A DNA stretch of 64,000 nucleotides. It comes from Styela clava (lineage: Eukaryota; Chordata; Ascidiacea; Stolidobranchia; Styelidae). Positions 56,834 to 64,000 of the stretch are shown here, one piece after another (position 1 is the stretch's first letter; each line of letters begins with the position of its first letter). The notes beneath the pieces were generated by a model. The model made no database searches and was not told the origin of the DNA. It saw only the letters and a list, made by a program, of their open reading frames with translations. The stretch spans positions 6,396,974 through 6,460,973 of the forward strand of contig NC_135259.1 in the NCBI RefSeq assembly GCF_964204865.1. The letters run 5' to 3'. The position numbers and the translations under genes are program-made.

Positions 56834-56951
56834 AACCCAGTACATGCTGGGCTTTAAAAATCGCAAACACTCATTGTATGCTCCTCTCCACGGAAATCTT
56901 TAGTAAAAGTCGAAAGATTTATGCGAAAAATGAAGGAAAGCTTGACTAACT
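56834..56951 (-). ncRNA. U5: U5 snRNA, copy 134, loop I variant
   Basis: Loop I C42A. Also C84G, U16C, C15U, G10A, C6G. Confidence 0.75.
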
Positions 56952-57259
56952 AAAGAGGCTTCGTAAAATCATATAAAGTGGATTGTTAGGCTCCAGATTG
57001 TGATTTTTATCCGCGCGCTTGTTTTCACATTAATTTATTTCTTTTAAGAATATTTCGATTTCATTGGTCGTCTCATGTTTACTAAAACATTTTTTTTTAT
57101 TATTATCCATTTTCTAATAACTCAAAGTTAATTGAAAATTGAATAGTTCTCCCGTAAAATCGTGGTGTTCCAGGTCTATTAATTCATAAAAGAATAAAAG
57201 TTGTGAACACAAATTAGCATTCAACAGACCTTTCTGATCTAGAGTATAAGTAAATCATG

Positions 57260-57377
57260 AACCCAGTACATGCTGGGCTTTAAAAATCGCAAAGACTCGT
57301 CGTATGCTCCTCTCCACCGAAATCTTTAGTAAAAGGCGAAAGATTTATGCGAAAAATGAAGAGAAGCCTGAATAACT
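57260..57377 (-). ncRNA. U5: U5 snRNA, copy 135
   Basis: Loop I intact. U79C, A77G, C60G, C6U. Confidence 0.82.
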
Positions 57378-57690
57378 AGAGAACCTTCGTAAAGACATAT
57401 CAAGTGGATTGTTAAGCTCCAGATTGTGATTTTTATTCGCGCGCTTGTGTTCACATTATTTTATTTTATTTTAGATTAACTCTATTTCATTTATTGCCTC
57501 ATGTTTACTAAAACAGTTAGATTTATTATTACTAATTTTCTAATACCTAAATCAAAGTTACTTTAAAACTGAATAGTTCCCCCCAAAAAGTCACGGTGTT
57601 CCAGGCCTATTAATTCATAAAAGAATAAACGTGGTGAACACAAATTAGCATTCAACAGACCTTTCTGATCAAGAGTATAAGTAAATCATG

Positions 57691-57808
57691 AACCCAGCAC
57701 ATACTGAGCTTTAAAAATCGCAAACACTCATTGTATGCTCCTCTCCACGGAAATCTTTAGTAAAAGGCGAAAGATTTATGCGAAAAATGAAGAGAAGCCT
57801 GAATAACT
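57691..57808 (-). ncRNA. U5: U5 snRNA, copy 136
   Basis: Loop I intact. A111G, C106U, C102U, C84G, C6U. Confidence 0.83.
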
Positions 57809-58121
57809 ACAGAACCTTCATAAAGACATATCAAGTGGATTGTTAAGCTCCAGATTGTGATTTTTATTCGCGCGCTTGTGTTCACATTATTTTATTTTAT
57901 TTTAGAGTAACTCTATTTCATTCATTGTCTCATGTTTACTAAAACATTTAGATTTATTATTACTAATTTTCTAATACCTAAATCAAAGTTACTTTAAAAC
58001 TGAATAGTTCCCCCCAAAAAGTCGCGGTGTTCCAGGCCTATTAATTCATAAAAGAATAAACGTGGTGAACACAAATTAGCATTCAACTGTCCTTTCTGAT
58101 CAAGAGTATAAGTAAATCATG

Positions 58122-58239
58122 AACCCAGTACATACTGGGCTTTAAAAATCGCAAAGACTCATTGTATGCCCCTCCCCACGGAAATCTTTAGTAAAAGGCG
58201 AAAGATTTATGCGAAAAATGAAGAGAAGCCTGATTAACT
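58122..58239 (-). ncRNA. U5: U5 snRNA, copy 137
   Basis: Loop I intact. C106U, A70G, A65G, C6A. Confidence 0.83.
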
Positions 58240-58547
58240 GGAGAGCCTTCGTAAAATCATATAAAGTGGATTGTTAGGCTCCAGATTGTGATTTTTATCC
58301 GGGCGCTTGTTTTCACATTAATTTATTTTTTTTGAGAATGTTTCGATTTCATTGGTTGTCTCGTGTTTACTAAAACAGTTATATTTAATATTATCCATTC
58401 TCTGATAACTCAAAGTTAATTGAAAACTGAATAGTTCTCCCGTAAAGTCGTGGTGTTCCAGGTCTATTAATTCATAAAACAATAAAAGTTGTGAACACAA
58501 ATTAGCATTCAACAGACCTTTCTGATCTAGAGTATGAGTAAATCACG

Positions 58548-58665
58548 AACCCAGTACATGCTGGGCTTTAAAAATTGCAAACACTCATTGTATGCTCCTC
58601 TCCACAGAAATCTTTAGTAAAAGGCGAAAGATTTATGCGAAAAATGAAGGAAAGCCTGAGTAACT
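58548..58665 (-). ncRNA. U5: U5 snRNA, copy 138
   Basis: Loop I intact. G90A, C84G, C60U, U16C, C15U; close to copy 124. Confidence 0.83.
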
Positions 58666-58973
58666 AGAGAGGCTTCGTAAAATCATATAAAGTGGATTGT
58701 TAGGCTCCAGATTGTGATTTTTATCCGCGCGCTTGTTTTCACATTAATTTATTTCTTTTAAGAATATTTCGATTTCATTGGTCGTCTCATGTTTACTAAA
58801 ATATTTTTTTTTATTATTATCCATTTTCTAATAACTCAAAGTTAATTGAAAATTGAATAGTTCTCCCGTAAAGTCGTGGTGTTCCAGGTCTATTAATTCA
58901 TAAAACAATAAAAGTTGTGAACACAAATTAGCATTCAACAGACCTTTCTGATCTAGAGTATAAGTAAATCATG

Positions 58974-59091
58974 AACCCAGTACATGCTGGGCTTTAAAAA
59001 TCGCAAAGACTCATTGTGTGCTCCTCTCCACGGAAATCTTTAGTAAAAGGCAAAAGATTTATGCGAAAAATGAAGAGAAGCCTGAGTAACT
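58974..59091 (-). ncRNA. U5: U5 snRNA, copy 139, loop I variant
   Basis: First loop base C40U; U74C. Confidence 0.8.
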
Positions 59092-59398
59092 AAAGAGCCT
59101 TCATAAAGAACTATCAAGTGGATTGTTAGGCTCCAGATTGTGATTTTTATCCGCGCGCTTGTTTTCACATTAATTTATTTCTTTTGAAAATATTTTGATT
59201 TCATTGGTCGTCTCATGTTTACTGAAACATTTTTTTTATTATTATCCATTTTCTAATAACTCAAAGTTAATTGAAAATTGAATAGTTCTCCCGTAAAGTC
59301 GTGGTGTTCCAGGTCTATTAATTCATAAAAGAATAAAAGTTGTGAACACAATTTAGCATTCAACAGACCTTTCAGATCTAGAGTATAAGTAAATCATG

Positions 59399-59516
59399 AA
59401 CCCAGTACATGCTGGGCTTTAAAAATCGCAAAGACTCATTGTATGCTCCTCTCCACGGAAATCTTTAGTAAAAGGCGAAAGATTTATGCGAAAAATGAAG
59501 AGAAGCCTGAATAACT
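59399..59516 (-). ncRNA. U5: U5 snRNA, copy 140
   Basis: Loop I intact. Only C6U. Confidence 0.9.
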
Positions 59517-59829
59517 AGAGAACCTTCGTAAAGACATATCAAGTGGATTGTTAAGCTCCAGATTGTGATTTTTATTCGCGCGCTTGTGTTCACATCATTT
59601 TATTTTATTTTAGATTAACTCTATTTCATTTATTGCCTCATGTTTACTAAAACAATTAGATTTATTATTACTAATTTTCTAATACCTAAATCAAAGTTAC
59701 TTTAAAACTGAATAGTTCCCCCCAAAAAGTCGCGGTGTTCCAGGTCTATTAATTCATAAAAGAATAAAAGTTGTGAACACAAATTAGCATTCAACTGACC
59801 TTTCTGATCAAGAGTATAAGTAAATCATG

Positions 59830-59947
59830 AACCCAGTACATACTGGGCTTTAAAAATCGAAAAGACTCATTGTATGCTCCGCCCCACGGAAATCTTCAGT
59901 AAAAGGCGAAAGATTTATGCGAAAAATGAAGAGAAGCCTGAGTAACT
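59830..59947 (-). ncRNA. U5: U5 snRNA, copy 141
   Basis: Loop I intact. As copy 125 (C106U, G88U, A67C, A65G) plus A51G. Confidence 0.81.
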
Positions 59948-60255
59948 GGAGAGCCTTCGTAAAATCATATAAAGTGGATTGTTAGGCTCCAGATTGTGAT
60001 TTTTATCCGCGTGCTTGTTTTCACATTAATTTATTTTTTTTGAGAATGTTTCGATTTCATTGGTTGTCTCGTGTTTACTAAAACAGTAATATTTGATATT
60101 ATCCATTTTCAAATAACTCAAAGTTAATTGAAAACTGAATAGTTCTCCCGTAAAGTCGTGGTGTTCCAGGTCTATTAATTCATAAAAGAATAAAAGTTGT
60201 GAACACAAATTAGCATTCGACGGACCTTTCTGATCTTGAGTTTGAGTAAATCATG

Positions 60256-60372
60256 AACCCAGTACATGCTGGGCTTTAAAAATCGCAAACACTCATTGTA
60301 TGCTCCTCTCCACGGAAATTTTAGTAAAAGGCGAAAGATTAAAGCGAAAAATGAAGGAAAGCCTGAGTAACT
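60256..60372 (-). ncRNA. U5: U5 snRNA, copy 142
   Basis: Loop I intact, but one upper-stem base (G54) is lost; A32U, A30U, C84G, U16C, C15U. Probably non-functional. Confidence 0.76.
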
Positions 60373-60680
60373 AGAGAGGCTTCGTAAAATCATATAAAGT
60401 GGATTGTTAGGCTCCAGATTGTGATTTTTATCCGCACGCTTGTTTTCACATTAATTTATTTCTTTTAAGAATATTTCGATTTCATTGGTCGTCTCATGTT
60501 TACTAAAACATTTTTTTTTATTATTATCCATTTTCTAATAACTCAAAGTTAATTGAAAATTGAATAGTTCTCCCGTAAAGTCGTGGTGTTCCAGGTCTAT
60601 TAATTCATAAAAGAATAAAAGTTGTGAACACAAATTAGCATTCAACAGACCTTTCTGATCTAGAGTATAAGTAAATCATG

Positions 60681-60798
60681 AACCCAGTACATGCTGGGCT
60701 TTAAAAATCGCAAAGACTCATCGTATGCTCCTCTCCACGGAAATCTTTAGTAAAAGGCGAAAGATTTATGCGAAAAATGAAGAGAAGCCTGAATAACT
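60681..60798 (-). ncRNA. U5: U5 snRNA, copy 143
   Basis: Same as copy 127: A77G, C6U. Confidence 0.88.
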
Positions 60799-61111
60799 AG
60801 AGAACCTTCGTAAAGACATATCAAGTGGATTGTTAAGCTCCAGATTGTGATTTTTATTCGCGCGCTTGTGTTCATATTATTTTATTTTATTTTAGATTAA
60901 CTCTATTTCATTTATTGCCTCATGTTTACTAAAACAATTAGATTTATTATTACTAATTTTCTAATACCTAAATCAAAGTTACTTTAAAACTGAATAGTTC
61001 CCCCCAAAAAGTCGCGGTGTTCCAGGCCTATTAATTCATAAAAGAATAAACGTGGTGAACACAAATTAGCATTCAACAGACCTTTCTGATCAAGAGTATA
61101 AGTAAATCATG

Positions 61112-61229
61112 AACCCAGTACATACTGAGCTTTAAAAATCGCAAACACTCATTGTATGCTCCTCTCCACGGAAATCTTTAGTAAAAGGCGAAAGATTTAT
61201 GCGAAAAATGAAGAGAAGCCAGAGTAACT
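61112..61229 (-). ncRNA. U5: U5 snRNA, copy 144
   Basis: As copy 128 (C106U, C102U, C84G) plus A9U. Confidence 0.83.
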
Positions 61230-61537
61230 GGAGAGCCTTCGTAAAATCATATAAAGTGGATTGTTAGGCTCCAGATTGTGATTTTTATCCGCGCGCTTGT
61301 TTTCACATTAATTTATTTCTTTTGAGAATATTGCGATTTCATTGGTCGTCTCATGTTTACTAAAACATTTTTTTTTATTATTATCCATTTTCTAATAACT
61401 CAAAGTTAATTAAAAATTGAATAGTTCTCCCGTAAAGTCGTGGTGTTCCAGGTCTATTAATTCATAAAAGAATAAAAGTTGTGAACACAAATTAGCACTC
61501 AACAGACCTTTCTGATCTAGAGTATAAGTAAATCATG

Positions 61538-61655
61538 AACCCAGTACATGCTGGGCTTTAAAAATCGCAAAGACTCATTGTGTGCTCCTCTCCACGGAAA
61601 TCTTTAGTAAAAGGCGAAAGATTTATGCGAAAAAAGAAGAGAAGCCTGAGTAACT
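61538..61655 (-). ncRNA. U5: U5 snRNA, copy 145
   Basis: Loop I intact. U74C, A21U. Confidence 0.87.
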
Positions 61656-61963
61656 AAAGAGCCTTCATAAAGAACTATTAAGTGGATTGTTAGGCTCCAG
61701 ATTGTGATTTTTATCCGCGCGCTTGTTTTCACATTAATTTATTGCTTTTGAAAATATTTCGATTTCATTGGCTGTCTCATGTTTACTAAAATATTTTTTT
61801 TTAATATTATCCATTTTCTAATAACTCAAAGTTAATTGAAAATTGAATTGTTCTCCCGTAAAGTCGTGGTGTTCCAGGTCTATTAATTCATAAAAGAATA
61901 AAAGTTGTGAACACAAATTAGCATTCAACAGACCTTTCTGATCTAGAGTATAAGTAAATCATG

Positions 61964-62081
61964 AACCCAGTACATACTGGGCTTTAAAAATCGCAAAGAC
62001 TCATTGTATGCTCCTCTCCACGGAAATCTTTAGTAAAAGGCGAAAGATCTATGCTAAAAATGAAGGAAAGCCTGAGTAACT
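61964..62081 (-). ncRNA. U5: U5 snRNA, copy 146
   Basis: Loop I intact. C106U, A33G, C27A, U16C, C15U. Differs clearly from partner copy 130. Confidence 0.83.
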
Positions 62082-62390
62082 AGAGAGCCTTCGTAAAATC
62101 ATATAAAGTGGATTGTTAGGCTCCAGATTGTGATTTTTATCCGCGCGCTTGTTTTCACATTAATTTATTTTGTTTTGAGAATATTTCGATTTCATTGGTT
62201 GCCTCGTGTTTACTAAAACAGTTATATTTAATATTATCCATTTTCTAATAACTCAAAGTTAATTGAAAACTGAATAGTTCTCCCGTGAATTCGTGGTGCT
62301 CCAGGTCTATTAATTCATAAAAGAATAAAAGTTGTGAACACAAAATAGCATTCGACAGACCTTTCTGATCTAGAGTATGAGTAAATCATG

Positions 62391-62508
62391 AACCCAGTAC
62401 ATGCTGGTCTTTAAAAATCGCAAACACTCATTGTATGCTCCTCTCCACGGAAATCTTTAGTAAAAGGCGAAAGATCTATGCGAAAAATGAAGGAAAGCCT
62501 GATTAACT
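62391..62508 (-). ncRNA. U5: U5 snRNA, copy 147
   Basis: Same variants as copy 131, 6833 bp earlier. Confidence 0.8.
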
Positions 62509-62816
62509 AGAGAGGCTTCGTGAAATCATATAAAGTGGATTGTTAGGCTCCAGATTGTGATTTTTATCCGCGCGCTTGTTTTCACATTAATTTATTTCTT
62601 TTGAAAATATTTCGATTTCATTGGTTGTCTCATGTTTACTAAAATATTTTTTTTTATTATTATCCATTTTCTAATAACTCAAAGTTAATTGAAAACTGAT
62701 GAGTTCTCCCGTAAAGTCGTGGTGTTCCAGGCCTATTAATTCATAAAAGAATAAACGTGGTGAACACAAATTAGCATTCAACTGACCTTTCTGATCAAGA
62801 GTATAAGTAAATCATG

Positions 62817-62933
62817 AACCCAGTACATACTGGGCTTTAAAAATCGCAAAGACTCATTGTGTGCTCCTCTCCACGGAAATCTTTAGTAAAAGGCGAAAGA
62901 TTATTCGAAAAATGAAGAGAAGCCTGAGTAACT
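62817..62933 (-). ncRNA. U5: U5 snRNA, copy 148
   Basis: Same variants as copy 132, 6833 bp earlier. Confidence 0.82.
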
Positions 62934-63240
62934 AAAGAGCCTTCATAAAGAACTATCAAGTGGCTTGTTAGGCTCCAGATTGTGATTTTTATCCGCGCGC
63001 TTGTTTTCACATTAATTTATTTCTTTTGAAAATATTTTGATTTCATTGGTCGTCTCATGTTTACTAAAACATTTTTTTTATTATTATCCATTTTCTAATA
63101 ACTCAAAATTAATTGAAAACTAAATAGTTCTCCCGTAAAGTCGTGGTGTTCCAGGTCTATTAATTCATAAAAGAATTATAGTTGTGAACACAAATTAGCA
63201 TTCAACAGACCTTTCTGATCTAGAGTATGAGGAAATCATG

Positions 63241-63358
63241 AACCCAGTACATGATGGGCTTTAAAAATCGCAAAGACTCATTGTATGCTCCTCTCCATGG
63301 AAATCTTTAGTAAAAGGCGAAAGATCTATGCGAAAAATGAAGAGAAGCCTGAGTAACT
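63241..63358 (-). ncRNA. U5: U5 snRNA, copy 149
   Basis: Same variants as copy 133, 6833 bp earlier. Confidence 0.83.
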
Positions 63359-63666
63359 AAAGAGCCTTCGTAAAGATCTATCAAGTGGATTGTTAGGCTC
63401 CAGATTGTGATTTTTATCCGCGCGCTTGTTTTCACATTAATTTATTTCTTTTGAAAATATTTCGATTTCATTGGTTGTCTCATGTTTACTAAAATATTTT
63501 TTTTTATTATTATCCATTTTCTAATAACTCAAAGTTAATTGAAAACTGAATAGTTCTCCCGTAAAGTCGTGGTGTTCCAGGTCTATTAATTCATAAAAGA
63601 ATAAAAGTTGTGAACACAAAATATCACTCGACAGACCTTTCTGATCTTGAGTTTGAGTAAATCATG

Positions 63667-63784
63667 AACCCAGTACATGCTGGGCTTTAAAAATCGCAAA
63701 CACTCATTGTATGCTCCTCTCCACGGAAATCTTTAGTAAAAGTCGAAAGATTTATGCGAAAAATGAAGGAAAGCTTGACTAACT
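63667..63784 (-). ncRNA. U5: U5 snRNA, copy 150, loop I variant
   Basis: Same variants as copy 134, including loop I C42A. Last U5 gene in the window. Confidence 0.75.
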
Positions 63785-64000
63785 AAAGAGGCTTCGTAAA
63801 ATCATATAAAGTGGATTGTTAGGCTCCAGATTGTGATTTTTATCCGCGCGCTTGTTTTCCCATTAATTTATTTCTTTTAAGAATATTTCGATTTCATTGG
63901 TCGTCTCATGTTTACTAAAACATTTTTTTTTATTATTATCCATTTTCTAATAACTCAAAGTTAATTGAAAATTGAATAGTTCTCCCGTAAAATCGTGGTG

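Larger units (their letters stand above)
52737..59542 (-). repeat. 16-monomer unit, ~6.8 kb, copy 1
   Basis: Matches 59543-64000 monomer by monomer from its start, at offset 6806 rising to 6833 because of small indels. Shared rare variants include CACATCATTTT, GCTCCGCCCC, GTGAATTCGTGGTGCTCC, GTGGCTTGTT and AAGATCTATC. This copy has private indels: CATT inserted near 54774 and 31 bp lost near 55105. Confidence 0.92.
1..64000 (-). repeat. Tandem U5 snRNA gene array, 151 monomers
   Basis: The block starting GTGGATTGTT recurs at 15, 440, 865, 1296, 1723, 2150 and so on to 63811, giving a spacing of 424-427 bp for family A and 430-436 bp for family B. All monomers share one orientation. Each holds, in plus-strand order, a promoter block (about 70 bp), an AT-rich spacer (about 150 bp), a conserved stretch downstream of the gene (about 80 bp) and a U5 gene read on the minus strand. 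Spacers between U5 copies are about 308 bp and hold nothing else I can name. The array continues past both ends: the promoter at 15-33 serves a copy lying left of the window, and the monomer starting at 63811 has its own U5 gene beyond position 64000. Confidence 0.97.
59543..64000 (-). repeat. 16-monomer unit, copy 2 (cut by window end)
   Basis: Second copy of the unit at 52737, covering its first ten monomers and part of the eleventh. The sequence around 61890-61940 keeps the 31 bp that copy 1 lost. Differences from copy 1 are few, for example TTTTCCCATT near 63855 for TTTTCACATT. Confidence 0.92.

Noticed and set aside
5083-60393. Open reading frames of 60-72 codons on the minus strand, recurring in many monomers
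   Set aside because: They arise from the repeat itself, run through the U5 gene or spacer, change frame with single-base indels between monomers and resemble no protein I know.
1-64000. A plain centromeric or heterochromatic satellite
   Set aside because: The repeat structure fits, but every monomer contains a foldable U5 RNA with intact loop I, Sm site and 3' hairpin plus a conserved promoter block. A second role as satellite is still possible.
1-64000. CRISPR array
   Set aside because: The repeat unit is about 427 bp with no short repeat/unique spacer pattern; eukaryotic snRNA content.
1-64000. Transposon ends or insertions within the array
   Set aside because: All breaks from the period are explained by small indels, hybrid monomers or the 152-bp deletion; no foreign sequence or target-site duplication is seen.

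Overview
The window lies wholly inside one tandem array. It holds 151 head-to-tail monomers, mostly 424-427 bp (family A) or 430-436 bp (family B), running from before position 1 to beyond position 64000. It is AT-rich and carries no protein gene: the short reading frames of 60-72 codons recur once per repeat, run through the RNA gene and are accidental.

The array looks like an anonymous satellite but is a U5 spliceosomal snRNA gene array. Read on the minus strand, each monomer holds a 118-nt unit with the diagnostic U5 features: the 11-nt loop I CGCCUUUUACU on an 8-bp stem, a 9-bp lower stem, a 5-bp basal stem, an AUUUUUA Sm site and a 7-bp 3' terminal hairpin. I count 150 U5 copies. Two are truncated at the 5' end and about 131 keep a perfect loop I. 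A strongly conserved block upstream of each copy (-27 to about -70) is the likely snRNA promoter (PSE-like). U5 is universal in eukaryotes with spliceosomes, and this copy is close to metazoan U5. I cannot assign the clade from the window.

Layout: 15-13245, degenerate pentamer higher-order repeats of about 2.13 kb. 13246-20905, irregular, including block 14524-19208, which reappears at 28564-35347. 20906-28138, a 2554-bp hexamer, two full copies and a third short of one monomer. 30268-31965, an almost perfect 849-bp dimer duplication. 35348-39608, two copies of a 2133-bp pentamer. 39609-40890, the most divergent copies. 40891-44332, two copies of a 1721-bp tetramer. 45191-48612, a pentamer and a partial second copy. 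48613-52736, a mosaic with a 152-bp deletion. 52737-64000, a 16-monomer, 6.8-kb unit and most of a second copy. Family B monomers are scattered in 0-11.5 kb and after 37 kb and absent between. Several A/B hybrid monomers mark crossover or conversion junctions.

Numbering of U5 variants below is RNA-sense, 1-118, relative to copy 10 (4142-4259, minus strand).
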